64,000 nt of DNA. Source: Pseudomonadota bacterium. GTDB lineage: Bacteria; Pseudomonadota; Gammaproteobacteria; Steroidobacterales; Steroidobacteraceae. This document shows positions 27,107 through 36,477 of this stretch, piece after piece. The number at the start of each line of letters is the position of its first letter. The stretch's first letter is position 1. The stretch is taken from positions 310,001-374,000 of the forward strand of contig JAFEDR010000001.1 of the NCBI GenBank assembly GCA_018241525.1. Reading direction: 5' to 3'. A model generated the notes under the pieces. The model was not told the DNA's origin, made no database searches, and saw only the letters and a list, made by a program, of their open reading frames with translations. The position numbers and the translations under genes were made by a program.

Positions 27107-29317
27107 ATGGCCGAGTTCCTCGCCCTCGCTCCGCTCGGGGCCGCCGACCTGCTGGCGGCGGAGCTCGCCACGCTCGGAGCGCTCGAGGTGCGCGAACGGC
27201 CGTGGGGCGCTCACTGGCAGGGCGAGCTCGAGTCCGCCTATCGCGCCTGTCTCTGGTCGCGCGTGGCGAGCCGGGTGCTGCTGCGGCTGCGGGCGGCGCC
27301 GGCCGCGACCCCGGAGGCACTCTACGCCGCGGCACGCGAGATCGACTGGTCGCAGCACATCGGCCCGACGGCGACGATCGCGGTCGATTTCGACGCTGTA
27401 CGTTCGGCGATCACGCACACGCATTTCGGCGCGCTGAAGGTCAAGGACGCGATCGTCGACCAGCTGCGCGAGCGGCGCGGTGCGCGGCCGGACGTCGCGA
27501 CCTCACGACCCGACGTGCGCATCAACGTCCGGCTCGTCAATGACGAGGCGGTGTTCGCGATCGACCTGTCCGGCGAGGGGCTGCACCGGCGTGGCTGGCG
27601 CGCGGTGCAGGTCGCCGCGCCACTCAAGGAGAACCTGGCGGCGGCGCTGCTGCTGCGCTGCGGCTGGCCGGAAGTCGCCGCGGCGGGCGGGGCGTTCCTA
27701 GACCCGATGTGCGGCTCCGGAACACTGCCGATCGAGGCAGCCCTGATCGCCGCCGACGCGGCGCCCGGGCTCGGGCGCGAGTACTACGGCTTCCTCGGCT
27801 GGGCCGGGCACGAGGCGGGTCTGTGGCAGACCCTGCTCGAGGAGGCTCGCACCCGGCGCGCGCGCGCCGAGTTCCCCGCCGGCCGGATCCACGGCAGCGA
27901 CCAGGATGGACGCGGCATCGCGGCGGCGCGCGAGGCCGCCGTGCGTGCCGGCGTCGTGACGCTGGTGCAGTTCGAGCAGCGGCCACTCGCCGCGGTGCGC
28001 GCGCCGGCCCCGGCAGGGCTCGTGCTGGTGAACCCGCCCTATGGCGAGCGGCTGGGTGAGCCTGAGGCGCTGCGCGGCCTGTATGCCGAGCTCGGCCGGG
28101 TGCTCAAGGAGAAGTTTGACGGCTGGCAGGCCGGGGTGTTCACCGGTAACCCGGCGCTCGGCCGCGAGCTCGGCCTGGAGGCGCGCCGCCGCCATCGCCT
28201 CTACAACGGTCCGATCGAGGCGCAGCTGCTGCGCTTCACGATCGGCTCCGAGCACTACACGCGCGAGTTTCGGCCGGGACGGCTGCCACCGGTGGACGCG
28301 TCGCGGCGGGAGGCGCCCGGGGCGCAGATGTTCGCGAACCGGCTTCGCAAGAACCTCGACGCCCTCGGCAAGTGGGCGCGGCGCGAGCAGGTCCGCTGCT
28401 ACCGTGTCTACGACGCCGACATGCCCGAGTACGCCTTCGCGATCGACCTGTACGCGGGCGCCGAGCACTACGCGTACGTCCAGGAGTACGCGGCACCGGC
28501 GAGCGTCGCCGAGGAGAAGGTGCGTCAGCGGCGCGCCGAGGTCGTCGCCGTCCTGCCGCAGACGCTCGGGCTCGACGACTCGCACATCTGGTTCCGGACG
28601 CGGCGTCGCCAGCGCGGCCGCGACCAGTACGAGAAGGTCGCCGAGCAGCAGGTCTTCCACGAGGTCGAGGAGGGCGGGCTGCGGTTCCTGGTGAACTTCG
28701 ACGACTACCTCGACACCGGCCTCTTCCTCGACCACCGGTTGACGCGGGCCCGGCTGCGCGAGCTCGCCGCCGGGGGCCGCTTCCTCAATCTCTTCGGCTA
28801 TACCGGCACGGCGAGCGTCTATGCGGCCGCCGGCGGGGCCGCCTCGACGACGACGGTGGACCTGTCGCGTACCTATCTCGACTGGGCCCGGCGCAATCTC
28901 GCGCTGAACGGCTTCGACGGCCGCGAGCACGTGCTCGTGCAGGCCGACGTGCTGAGCTGGCTCGAATCCGCGCCGGCGGCTGGCTGGGACCTCGTCTTCC
29001 TCGATCCACCGACGTTTTCGAACTCGAAGCGAATGACCGGCACGCTCGACGTGCAGCGTGACCAGCTGGCGCTGATCCGCGCCACGATGCGGCTGGTGGC
29101 ACCGGCGGGGTTGCTGGTGTTTTCGACGAACTTCACCCGCTTCGCGCTCGAGCCCGCGCTGCTGTCCGAGTTCGCGATCGAGGACATTTCGCGCGCGACG
29201 ATCCCGCGTGACTTCGAGCGCCATGCGCGGATCCACGCCTGCTATCTGATCCGCCACGCTCCCGGCGGACGGCTTGCGGAGGCCCCGAAGACGGCTCCTG
29301 TCAAGGGGGCCGTTTAA
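27107..29317 (+). CDS. rlmL: Bifunctional 23S rRNA methyltransferase RlmKL
   Basis: RlmKL makes m2G2445 (RlmL half) and m7G2069 (RlmK half) of 23S rRNA. The protein has 736 residues. An N-terminal THUMP domain (to about 160) precedes the first SAM domain with FLDPMCGSGTLPIEAA and NPPYGER (309-315). The second SAM domain has FLNLFGYTGTASVYAA and DLVFLDPPTFSNSKRM (DPPTF from residue 633). The ATG at 27107 directly follows the stop of the nuclease gene, so it is read in the same transcript. Confidence 0.95.
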   Translation: MAEFLALAPLGAADLLAAELATLGALEVRERPWGAHWQGELESAYRACLWSRVASRVLLRLRAAPAATPEALYAAAREIDWSQHIGPTATIAVDFDAVRSAITHTHFGALKVKDAIVDQLRERRGARPDVATSRPDVRINVRLVNDEAVFAIDLSGEGLHRRGWRAVQVAAPLKENLAAALLLRCGWPEVAAAGGAFLDPMCGSGTLPIEAALIAADAAPGLGREYYGFLGWAGHEAGLWQTLLEEARTRRARAEFPAGRIHGSDQDGRGIAAAREAAVRAGVVTLVQFEQRPLAAVRAPAPAGLVLVNPPYGERLGEPEALRGLYAELGRVLKEKFDGWQAGVFTGNPALGRELGLEARRRHRLYNGPIEAQLLRFTIGSEHYTREFRPGRLPPVDASRREAPGAQMFANRLRKNLDALGKWARREQVRCYRVYDADMPEYAFAIDLYAGAEHYAYVQEYAAPASVAEEKVRQRRAEVVAVLPQTLGLDDSHIWFRTRRRQRGRDQYEKVAEQQVFHEVEEGGLRFLVNFDDYLDTGLFLDHRLTRARLRELAAGGRFLNLFGYTGTASVYAAAGGAASTTTVDLSRTYLDWARRNLALNGFDGREHVLVQADVLSWLESAPAAGWDLVFLDPPTFSNSKRMTGTLDVQRDQLALIRATMRLVAPAGLLVFSTNFTRFALEPALLSEFAIEDISRATIPRDFERHARIHACYLIRHAPGGRLAEAPKTAPVKGAV
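29291..29315 (+). terminator. Rho-independent terminator overlapping the rlmKL stop
   Basis: ACGGCTCC (29291-29298) pairs with GGGGCCGT (29306-29313) with one G-U pair and a 7-base loop, followed by TTTAAGAT. The stem lies inside the last codons of rlmKL, ending transcription before the puuD promoter. Confidence 0.5.
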
Positions 29318-29510
29318 GATCTTGTGAGCAGGGCTATCGATGGGACCGGCCGCGGCCGGCCGCGCGAATTAGACTGGCCGGGACCGTGACGCACTGCAAA
29401 ACGGCGGAAATAGGCCCGTCGGACCACCATTCCGTCCAGTTGGCAGGCGACGCCCCGACCGCCGCTATGGTTAAATCCTGAGGTCGCCAGGCCCGTCGCT
29501 CGGGGCAGGC

Positions 29511-29527
29511 GTTAAATATAATTAACA
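29511..29527. promoter_or_regulatory. PuuR-like operator overlapping a perfect -10 box, abutting puuD start
   Basis: GTTAAATATAATTAAC (29511-29526) is a near-perfect inverted repeat in GC-rich DNA. Positions 29513-29527 match the remembered E. coli PuuR site (AAAATATAATGAACA) at 13 of 15 bases. It contains TATAAT (29517-29522) and touches the ATG of puuD at 29527, so repressor binding would cover both -10 box and start codon. A leaderless or nearly leaderless transcript follows if this -10 is used. Confidence 0.65.
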
Positions 29528-30303
29528 TGCGTCCACGGAAGCCCGTCATCGGTGTCCCGGCCGACCGCCGCCTGCTGGGCAATCATTGGTTTCACTGTGT
29601 CGGCGAGAAGTACCTCGCCGCCATCGCGGAGGCGGCCGGCGCGCTGCCGCTGATCGTGCCCGCCTTCGGCGATCGCCTCGAGCTCGAGGTGCTGCTCGAA
29701 CGTTGCGACGGCGTGCTGCTGACCGGCAGCCCGTCGAACGTGGAGCCGCAGCGGTATGACGGCCCGCCGAGCGCCCCGGGGACCTGGCACGACCCGGAGC
29801 GCGATGCGACGACGCTGCCGCTGATTCCACGGACGGTGGCCGCCGGGCTGCCGTTGCTCGCCATCTGCCGCGGCTTCCAGGAGCTGAACGTCGCCTACGG
29901 CGGCACGCTGCACCAGAAGCTCCACGAGCTTCCGGGTCGGCTGATGCACAAGGAAGACGAGTCGCAGCCGCTCGAGCAGCAGTACGGCCCGGCCCACGAC
30001 CTCGCGCTGACACCGGGCGGGCAGCTGGCGCGGATTGCCGGCCGCGACCGGATCCGGGTCAACTCGCTGCATTCCCAGGGCATCGACCGGCTCGGCGACG
30101 GGCTCGTGGTCGAGGGCACCGCGCCGGATGGCGTGGTCGAGGCGGTCAGCGTCGCGGGCGCTCCCGGCTTCGCGCTCGCCGTGCAGTGGCACCCCGAGTG
30201 GCAGGTGCTGAGCAACGAATTCTCGAAGGCATTGTTCGCCGCATTCGGTGATGCGGCCCGGGCCCATGCGCGCGGCGCGGGACCGGCGAACGTCGTCAGG
30301 TGA
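29527..30303 (+). CDS. puuD: Gamma-glutamyl-gamma-aminobutyrate hydrolase PuuD
   Basis: PuuD hydrolyses gamma-glutamyl-GABA to glutamate and GABA in putrescine breakdown. The protein has 258 residues, a class I glutamine-amidotransferase fold: nucleophile Cys 114 in LLAICRGFQELNVAYGG, His 222 and Glu 224 in AVQWHPEWQ, and the PuuD marker DGVLLTGSPSNVEP (61-74). ATG 29527 is needed to keep the conserved KPVIGVPADRR strand. It is the first gene of a nine-gene operon to 37635, with a PuuR-like operator at its start. Confidence 0.92.
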   Translation: MRPRKPVIGVPADRRLLGNHWFHCVGEKYLAAIAEAAGALPLIVPAFGDRLELEVLLERCDGVLLTGSPSNVEPQRYDGPPSAPGTWHDPERDATTLPLIPRTVAAGLPLLAICRGFQELNVAYGGTLHQKLHELPGRLMHKEDESQPLEQQYGPAHDLALTPGGQLARIAGRDRIRVNSLHSQGIDRLGDGLVVEGTAPDGVVEAVSVAGAPGFALAVQWHPEWQVLSNEFSKALFAAFGDAARAHARGAGPANVVR

Positions 30304-30307
30304 CCCC

Positions 30308-31648
30308 ATGAGCACGAGCCCGATTCGTCAGTTCTGCAAGGACCACGGCATCTCCGAGGTCGAGGCTATCATCCCGGATCTCGCCGGGGTCGCGCGCGGC
30401 AAGGTGGTGCCGGCCGAGAAGTACGTCGAGGAGGAGGGCATGCGACTGCCCGAGTCGATCTTCCTGCAGACGGTCACCGGCGAGTACCCGGAGGACGAGA
30501 GCGCGATCAGCCCGTCCGAGATCGACATCGTGCTGAAGGCCGATCCGTCGACGATCCGCGTCGTGCCGTGGGCGGCGGAACCGACCGCGCAGGTGATCCA
30601 CGATTGCTACTACGGCGACGGCCGGCCGGTCACGATGTCGCCGCGCTACGTGCTGCGGCGGGTGCTCGACCTGTATGCGAGCCACGGCTGGGAGCCGGTC
30701 ATCGCGCCGGAGCTCGAGTTCTTCCTGGTCGAACCGAACATCGACTCTGATTACCCGCTGAAGCCCCCGGTCGGGCGGTCGGGCCGGCCGGAGATCGGCC
30801 GGCAGAGCTACTCGATCGCCGCGGTCAACGAGTTCGATCCGCTGTTCGACGACGTCTACGCCTTCTGCGAGGCCCAGGAGATCGCGATCGACACGCTGAT
30901 CCACGAGGCCGGCGCCGCGCAGATGGAGATCAACCTGCTGCACGGCGAGGCGCTGGGCCTCGCCGACCAGGCGTTCATGTTCAAGCGCACCGCGCGCGAG
31001 GCGGCGCTGCGCCACAAGATGTACGCGACCTTCATGGCGAAGCCGCACGCCAAGGAGCCCGGCAGCGCGATGCACCTGCACCAGAGCGTGGTCGACGTGA
31101 AGTCGCGGCAGAACGTCTTCAGTGCGGCTGATGGCTCGCCGACGTCGCTGTTCTTCTCGCACATCGCCGGACTGCAGCGCTACCTGCCGGCCGCGATGTC
31201 GCTGTTCGCGCCCAACGTCAACAGCTACCGGCGGACCACGCCGCACAATTCGGCGCCGATCAACGTGCACTGGGGCTACGACAATCGCACCGCCGGCCTG
31301 CGCGTCCCGATGTCATCGCCGGTCGCGCGACGCGTCGAGAACCGCTGCGGCGGCGCGGACGCGAACCCGTACCTCGCGATGGCCGCGTCGCTCGCCTGCG
31401 GCTACCTCGGCATGGTCGAGGGCCTGAAGCCGACCGAACCGATCAGCGGCAGCGCCTACGATCTGCCCTTCCAGCTGCCGCGCACGCTCGCCGAGGCGCT
31501 GCGCCTGCTGCGCGAGTGCCGGCCGCTGGTCGACGTGTTCGGCGAGCGGTTCGTCGCGGCCTACTCCGCCGTCAAGGAGAGCGAGCACGAGGCGTTCCTG
31601 CAGGTCATCTCGGCCTGGGAACGCGAGCACCTGCTGCTCAACGTCTGA
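30308..31648 (+). CDS. puuA: Gamma-glutamylpolyamine synthetase, glutamine synthetase family (PuuA-like)
   Basis: PuuA joins glutamate to putrescine with ATP. The protein has 446 residues, a type I-beta-like GS fold. Seen: APELEFFLVEPN (metal-binding ExE), GAAQMEINL, AKPHAKEPGSAMHLHQS (metal and ATP loop), NVNSYRR and VENRCGGADANPYLAMAASLACGY. The flexible loop and N-terminal DHGISEVEAIIPDLAGVARGK are of the PuuA/GlnA-like family rather than true GlnA. It starts four bases after puuD; its stop overlaps the potF start by one base. Substrate polyamine (putrescine, spermidine or other) cannot be fixed. Confidence 0.88.
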   Translation: MSTSPIRQFCKDHGISEVEAIIPDLAGVARGKVVPAEKYVEEEGMRLPESIFLQTVTGEYPEDESAISPSEIDIVLKADPSTIRVVPWAAEPTAQVIHDCYYGDGRPVTMSPRYVLRRVLDLYASHGWEPVIAPELEFFLVEPNIDSDYPLKPPVGRSGRPEIGRQSYSIAAVNEFDPLFDDVYAFCEAQEIAIDTLIHEAGAAQMEINLLHGEALGLADQAFMFKRTAREAALRHKMYATFMAKPHAKEPGSAMHLHQSVVDVKSRQNVFSAADGSPTSLFFSHIAGLQRYLPAAMSLFAPNVNSYRRTTPHNSAPINVHWGYDNRTAGLRVPMSSPVARRVENRCGGADANPYLAMAASLACGYLGMVEGLKPTEPISGSAYDLPFQLPRTLAEALRLLRECRPLVDVFGERFVAAYSAVKESEHEAFLQVISAWEREHLLLNV

Positions 31649-32799
31649 TGGGGGCCGAGCCGATGACGAAGCGCGGGCGGCGAGGGGTCCTGTGTGCGCT
31701 CGCGCTAGCCGCGGCACTGACCGGATGCGGCGGCGCGCCGCCGGCGCCTTCCGGTCCCGCCGGTCCGGTCGCCGAGGACAAGGTCCTCAATGTCCTCAAC
31801 TGGTCGGATTACATCGCGCCGGACACGCTCGAGCGCTTCACGCGCGAGACCGGCATCAAGGTCAACTACGACGTCTTCGACAGCAACGAGGTGCTCGAGA
31901 CGAAGCTGCTGACCGGCCGCACCGGCTATGACGTGGTGGTGCCCACCGACTACTTCCTCGAGCGTCAGGCCAAGCAGGGCATCCTGCTGCCGCTCGACAA
32001 GTCGAAGCTGCCGAACCTCCGGAACCTCGATCCGGCGGTGCTGAAGCGGCTCGAGGGCGCCGACCCCGGCAACCGCTATGGCGTGCCGTACGCCGGCGTC
32101 ATCACCGGCATCGGCTACAACGTCGCCAAGATCCGCAAGGCGCTCGGCAACGTGCCGGTGGACAGCTGGGCGATCGTGTTCGATCCGAAGTACGCCGCCA
32201 AGCTCAAGGACTGCGGCTTCACGATGCTCGACCAGGAGGGCGAGATCCTGTTCTCCGCCAAGATCTGGCTCGGCATCGACACCGCCTCGGAGCGGCCGGA
32301 GGACCTCGCCGCCGTCGAGGCGATGCTGCTGAAGGTCCGGCCTTACGTGCGCTATTTCCACAGCTCGCAGTACATCAACGACCTGGCGAACGGCGAGATC
32401 TGCATCGCGATTGGCTGGAGCGGCGATTTCCTGCAGGCCCGCGATCGCGCGCGCGAGGCCGGCAAGGGCGTCGACATCGACTTCGCGGTGCCGAAGGAGG
32501 GCGCGCTGCAGTCGTTCGACATGCTGGCCATGCCGGCCGACGCGCCGCATCCCGGCAATGCGCATCGCTTCGTCGACTTCCTGCTGCGGCCGGAAGTCGC
32601 GGCGGAGTTCGTCAAGTTCCGCAAGTTCCCGCCGGGCAACCTCGCCGCGGAGCGGCTGGTGGACCCGGAGCTGCGCGCGGATCCGCTGATCTTCCCTCCG
32701 GCCGACGTCGAGCAGCGGCTTCGGCCGCACCGTGCCGAGTCGTTGACCTACACTCGGTACGCCAACCGCGCCTGGACGCGGATCCGCACCGGCCACTGA
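31648..32799 (+). CDS. potF: Polyamine ABC transporter substrate-binding lipoprotein, PotF-like
   Basis: A 383-residue solute-binding protein. It has a lipobox LTGC (Cys 27 from ATG 31648; ATG 31663 is an equally good start), so it is probably membrane-anchored, unlike soluble E. coli PotF. The mature part begins VLNVLNWSDYIAPDTLERF, the hallmark of PotD/PotF, with YDVVVPTDYFLERQAKQG, GVPYAGVITGIGYN and FHSSQYINDLANGEICIAIGWSGD. The aromatic and acidic residues in these motifs line the polyamine pocket. First gene of the potFGHI transporter set. Confidence 0.9.
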   Translation: MGAEPMTKRGRRGVLCALALAAALTGCGGAPPAPSGPAGPVAEDKVLNVLNWSDYIAPDTLERFTRETGIKVNYDVFDSNEVLETKLLTGRTGYDVVVPTDYFLERQAKQGILLPLDKSKLPNLRNLDPAVLKRLEGADPGNRYGVPYAGVITGIGYNVAKIRKALGNVPVDSWAIVFDPKYAAKLKDCGFTMLDQEGEILFSAKIWLGIDTASERPEDLAAVEAMLLKVRPYVRYFHSSQYINDLANGEICIAIGWSGDFLQARDRAREAGKGVDIDFAVPKEGALQSFDMLAMPADAPHPGNAHRFVDFLLRPEVAAEFVKFRKFPPGNLAAERLVDPELRADPLIFPPADVEQRLRPHRAESLTYTRYANRAWTRIRTGH

Positions 32800-32809
32800 A
32801 GGACCCGCG

Positions 32810-33940
32810 ATGAGCACCGACCCGGCCGCCCGCGCCGCCACGACGCCGAGCCCGCCCGCCCCGTACGTGCGCATCGAGCGGCTGACCAAGCGGTTTGGTG
32901 ACTTCGTCGCGGTCCGCCAGGTCAGCCTCGAAATCGCTCGCGGCGAGATCTTCTGCCTGCTCGGCGGCTCCGGCTGCGGCAAGACCACGCTGCTGCGCAT
33001 GCTCGCCGGCTTCGAGACCCCGACCGAGGGCAGCATCTACATCGACGGCGTCGACGTCACGGGGGTGCCGCCGTACGAGCGTCCCGTGAACATGATGTTC
33101 CAGTCGTACGCGCTATTCCCGCACATGACGGTCGAGCAGAACGTCGCCTTCGGACTGCGCCAGGACGGCACGCCGCGGGCGGAGATCGAGACGCGGGTCG
33201 AGGAGATGTTGTCGCTCGTGAAGCTCGACGGCTACGCGAAGCGCAAGCCGCACCAGCTCTCGGGCGGGCAGCGCCAGCGGGTCGCGCTCGCCCGGGCGCT
33301 GGTCAAGCGGCCGAAGTTGCTGCTGCTCGACGAGCCGCTCGGCGCGCTGGACAAGAAGCTGCGCGAGCACACCCAGTTCGAGCTGGTCGGCCTGCAGGAG
33401 CGGCTCGGCGTCACGTTCGTGATCGTGACGCACGACCAGGAGGAGGCCATGACTCTGGCCTCGCGGATCGGCGTGATGCGCGCCGGCGAGATCCTGCAGG
33501 TCGGCTCGCCGACCGACATCTACGAATACCCGAACTCGCGCTTCGTCGCGGACTTCATCGGCTCGGTGAACCTGGTCGAAGGCAAGCTCGTCGAGGACGA
33601 GCCCGATCACGTGCGCATCGACTGCCCGCAGCTCGGCGGCACGGTCTACGTCGACCACGGCGTCAGTTCGCCGCCCGACGCGCAGCTGTCGGTCGCGATC
33701 CGGCCGGAGAAGCTGCAGCTGGCCCGCGAGCGGCCGGAGCAGCCGGACAACGTCCTCGCGGGCACCGTCACGGGCATTGCCTACCTCGGCGATGCGACCC
33801 GTTACCTGGTACGGCTTTCGACCGGCTTCGTGCTGCGCGTGACGATGCCGAACGTCTACCGCCGCGAGGAGCAGTTCGAGCAGGGCCAGCCCGTGTGGGT
33901 GCACTGGCACGCCTCGGCCGCCGTGGTGGTGATGCGGTGA
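32810..33940 (+). CDS. potG: Polyamine ABC transporter ATP-binding protein PotG-like
   Basis: A 376-residue ABC ATPase. Walker A GGSGCGKTT (residues 52-60), Q loop MFQSYALFPHMTVEQNVAFG, signature LSGGQRQRVALARAL, Walker B LLLLDEPLGALDKK and switch His in IVTHDQEEA. The C-terminal TOBE domain (from about 290, VAIRPEKLQL) is typical for spermidine/putrescine importers. ATG 32810 lies ten bases after potF. The 3' end overlaps potH by four bases. Confidence 0.94.
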   Translation: MSTDPAARAATTPSPPAPYVRIERLTKRFGDFVAVRQVSLEIARGEIFCLLGGSGCGKTTLLRMLAGFETPTEGSIYIDGVDVTGVPPYERPVNMMFQSYALFPHMTVEQNVAFGLRQDGTPRAEIETRVEEMLSLVKLDGYAKRKPHQLSGGQRQRVALARALVKRPKLLLLDEPLGALDKKLREHTQFELVGLQERLGVTFVIVTHDQEEAMTLASRIGVMRAGEILQVGSPTDIYEYPNSRFVADFIGSVNLVEGKLVEDEPDHVRIDCPQLGGTVYVDHGVSSPPDAQLSVAIRPEKLQLARERPEQPDNVLAGTVTGIAYLGDATRYLVRLSTGFVLRVTMPNVYRREEQFEQGQPVWVHWHASAAVVVMR

Positions 33941-34872
33941 ACGCCGCGACGGAACGGCTGGCGGTGCGGTTGCGCGGCCTCGGCGCGGCGCGCAGCCAGT
34001 TTGGGCGGGCCTGCGTGATCCTCGTGCCCTACCTGTGGCTCGCGGTGTTCTTCCTGGTGCCGTTCCTGATCGTCCTCAAGATCGCGTTCGCCAACATCCA
34101 GCTGTCGATGCCGCCGGTCGAGCCGGTCGTGACCTGGACCGCGGACAAGGTGCTGCAGCTGCGGCTGCACTTCTCGAACTTCAGCTTCGTGTTCGGCGAC
34201 GACCTCTACATCGCCGCGTTCCTGAACTCGCTGAAGGTCGCCGGAATCTCCACCGTGCTCGCGCTGCTGCTCGGCTACCCGATGGCCTACGGCATCGCGC
34301 GGGCGCCCGGCGCCTGGCGCAACGTGCTGTTCCTGCTGGTGGTCCTGCCGTTCTTCACGTCGTTCCTGCTGCGCGTCTACGCCTGGCTCGGCCTGCTGGG
34401 ACGCAGCGGCCCGATCAACGACCTGCTGCTCGCGCTCGGCATCGTGCACGAGCCGCTACAGCTCCTGCAGACCGACTTCGCCGTCTACCTCGGCATGGTG
34501 TACTCGTACCTGCCGTTCATGGTGCTGCCGCTCTACTCGGCGATCGAGAAGCTCGACCTGACGCTACTCGAGGCCGCGGCGGACCTGGGCTGCCGGCCGA
34601 CCAAGGCGTTCTTCACGATCACGCTGCCGCTCACGAAGGAAGGCATCTTCGCCGGCTGCCTGCTGGTCTTCATCCCGGCAGTCGGCGAGTACGTGATCCC
34701 GGCGCTGCTGGGCGGGCCCGACACGCTGATGATCGGCCGCGTCGTCTGGGACGAGTTCTTCGGCAACCGCGACTGGCCTGTGGCCAGCGCACTGGCGATC
34801 GTGCTGCTCGCGATCCTGACTGGATTCGTGCTGCTGCTGCAGCGGGTCCAGTCGCGGGAAGAGGAGGCCTGA
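33937..34872 (+). CDS. potH: Polyamine ABC transporter permease PotH-like
   Basis: A 311-residue inner-membrane permease with about six transmembrane helices. The cytoplasmic EAA loop for ATPase docking is LEAAADLGCRPTKAFFTITLPL. The start VRLRGLGAARSQFGRACVILVPYLWLAVFFLVPF is usual for PotH. GTG 33937 overlaps the potG stop (GTGA); the TGA overlaps the next ATG by one base. Together with PotI it forms the channel for polyamine import. Confidence 0.93.
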   Translation: MNAATERLAVRLRGLGAARSQFGRACVILVPYLWLAVFFLVPFLIVLKIAFANIQLSMPPVEPVVTWTADKVLQLRLHFSNFSFVFGDDLYIAAFLNSLKVAGISTVLALLLGYPMAYGIARAPGAWRNVLFLLVVLPFFTSFLLRVYAWLGLLGRSGPINDLLLALGIVHEPLQLLQTDFAVYLGMVYSYLPFMVLPLYSAIEKLDLTLLEAAADLGCRPTKAFFTITLPLTKEGIFAGCLLVFIPAVGEYVIPALLGGPDTLMIGRVVWDEFFGNRDWPVASALAIVLLAILTGFVLLLQRVQSREEEA

Positions 34873-35723
34873 TGCCTGGCCGGCGGTCGCTGTTCGTGCT
34901 GATGGCGCTGGCGTTCGGCTTCGCGTTCCTCTACCTGCCGATCCTGGCGATGATCGTCTATTCGTTCAATGCCTCGCGGCTCGTGACCGTCTGGGATTCG
35001 GCGAACTCGCCGACGCTGATGTGGTACGCGGAACTGTTCCGCAATGCGCCGGTGCTCGATTCAGCGCGCCTCAGCTTCAGAATCGCGACGGTGAACGCGA
35101 CCGGCGCGGTGATCCTGGGCACGCTCGCGGCCTTCGCGCTCGAGCGTTACCGGCGTTTCCGGGGGCGGGCGCTGTTCGGCTTGCTGACCACGGCGCCGAT
35201 GGTGCTGCCGGAGGTCATCACGGGGCTGTCGCTGCTGCTGCTGTTCGTCGCGCTCGAGCAGGCGATCGGCTGGCCGGGCGGGCGCGGCGCGACGACGATC
35301 ACGATCGCGCACATCACCTTCTCGATGGCCTACGTGATCGTCGTGATCCAGGCGCGGCTCGCGACAGTCGATCGCTCGCTCGAGGAGGCGGCGATGGACC
35401 TGGGCGCGCGGCCCTGGAAGGTGTTCTTCGTGATCACCCTGCCGCTGATCATGCCGGCGATTGCCTCCGGCTGGGTGCTGGCATTCATCCTCTCGTGGGA
35501 CGATCTCGTGATCACGAGCTTCGTGTCGGGTCCGAGCTCGACCACGCTGCCGCAGCTCGTCTTCTCCAAGGTGCGGCTCGGTGTGAGCCCGGACATCAAT
35601 GCGCTTGCGACCATCCTGGTGCTGATCGTGACCGCCTGCGTGGTCGCGGCCGGCGTCTACATGGTGCGCCTCGAGAAGCGGCGCGCGCGCGACGCTCAGA
35701 CCGCGTTCGACGCCGCAACATGA
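34872..35723 (+). CDS. potI: Polyamine ABC transporter permease PotI-like
   Basis: A 283-residue permease, the second half of the channel. The EAA loop reads LEEAAMDLGARPWKVFFVITLPL, and the N-terminal helix FLYLPILAMIVYSFNASRL is characteristic of PotI/PotC. SFVSGPSSTTLPQLVFSKVRLGVSPDINALAT near the end is also a family motif. ATG 34872 overlaps the potH stop; the stop overlaps the next ATG by four bases (ATGA). Confidence 0.93.
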   Translation: MPGRRSLFVLMALAFGFAFLYLPILAMIVYSFNASRLVTVWDSANSPTLMWYAELFRNAPVLDSARLSFRIATVNATGAVILGTLAAFALERYRRFRGRALFGLLTTAPMVLPEVITGLSLLLLFVALEQAIGWPGGRGATTITIAHITFSMAYVIVVIQARLATVDRSLEEAAMDLGARPWKVFFVITLPLIMPAIASGWVLAFILSWDDLVITSFVSGPSSTTLPQLVFSKVRLGVSPDINALATILVLIVTACVVAAGVYMVRLEKRRARDAQTAFDAAT

Positions 35724-36472
35724 GCCTCACGCTCGGCATCGACCTCGGCGGCTCGGCGATCAAGGCCGGCGCGGTGGATACGCGTACCGGCACGGTCGTC
35801 GGCGAGCTTGAGTCCGTGCCGACGCCGCGGGGCGCCACGCCACAGGCGACGCGCGATGCGCTCGCGACGCTGATTGACCGGTTCCCGCAGTGCCATGGCC
35901 CGGTGGGGCTCGCGTTCCCGTCGGTGATCAAGCGCGGGGTCGCCTACACGGCCGCCAACATCGACCGCAGCTGGATCGGCACCGACGCGGGCGCGCTGCT
36001 CGCGGCGGCCGCCGGCGGCCGGCCGGGCATCGTCGTCAACGATGCCGATGCGGCCGGGGTCGCCGAGATGCGCGTCGGCGCCGGGCGCGGCGAACCGGGC
36101 GTCGTGATGATGTTGACCTTCGGCACCGGCATCGGCACGGCGCTGTTCGTTGACGGCCGGCTCTGGCCGAACACCGAGCTTGGCCATCTCGAGATCGACG
36201 GCCGCGAGGCGGAACACCGTGCGAGCGCCAAGGTGCGCACGACCGAGAACCTCGACTGGCCGGCCTGGTCCGAGCGCGTCAACCTTGTCCTCGCGCGCTT
36301 CCACTCGCTGCTCTGTCCGGATCTGTACATCGTCGGTGGCGGGGTCAGCGAGCGCTGGGAGGAATTTGCCGGTTACCTCGAGTCGCCGACGCCGATCCGC
36401 CCGGCGACGCTGCGCCACACCGCCGGGGTCGTCGGCGCGGCGTTCTACGCGACCGAGTCGGTCGCGCGCTGA
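35720..36472 (+). CDS. ROK-family polyphosphate glucokinase-like kinase
   Basis: A 250-residue ROK kinase. LGIDLGGSAIKAGAVD is the N-terminal phosphate-binding loop, NDADAAGVAEMR the sugar-binding region, LTFGTGIGTALFVDG the second phosphate loop and TELGHLEIDGREAEHRAS replaces the usual zinc-binding CxCGxxGC of other ROK enzymes. That last motif is typical of polyphosphate/ATP glucokinases. It is translationally coupled to potI, an odd place for a sugar kinase; co-regulation with polyamine uptake is implied by the overlap but the reason is unknown. Other sugars as substrate are possible. Confidence 0.85.
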   Translation: MSLTLGIDLGGSAIKAGAVDTRTGTVVGELESVPTPRGATPQATRDALATLIDRFPQCHGPVGLAFPSVIKRGVAYTAANIDRSWIGTDAGALLAAAAGGRPGIVVNDADAAGVAEMRVGAGRGEPGVVMMLTFGTGIGTALFVDGRLWPNTELGHLEIDGREAEHRASAKVRTTENLDWPAWSERVNLVLARFHSLLCPDLYIVGGGVSERWEEFAGYLESPTPIRPATLRHTAGVVGAAFYATESVAR

Positions 36473-36477
36473 CGCCG

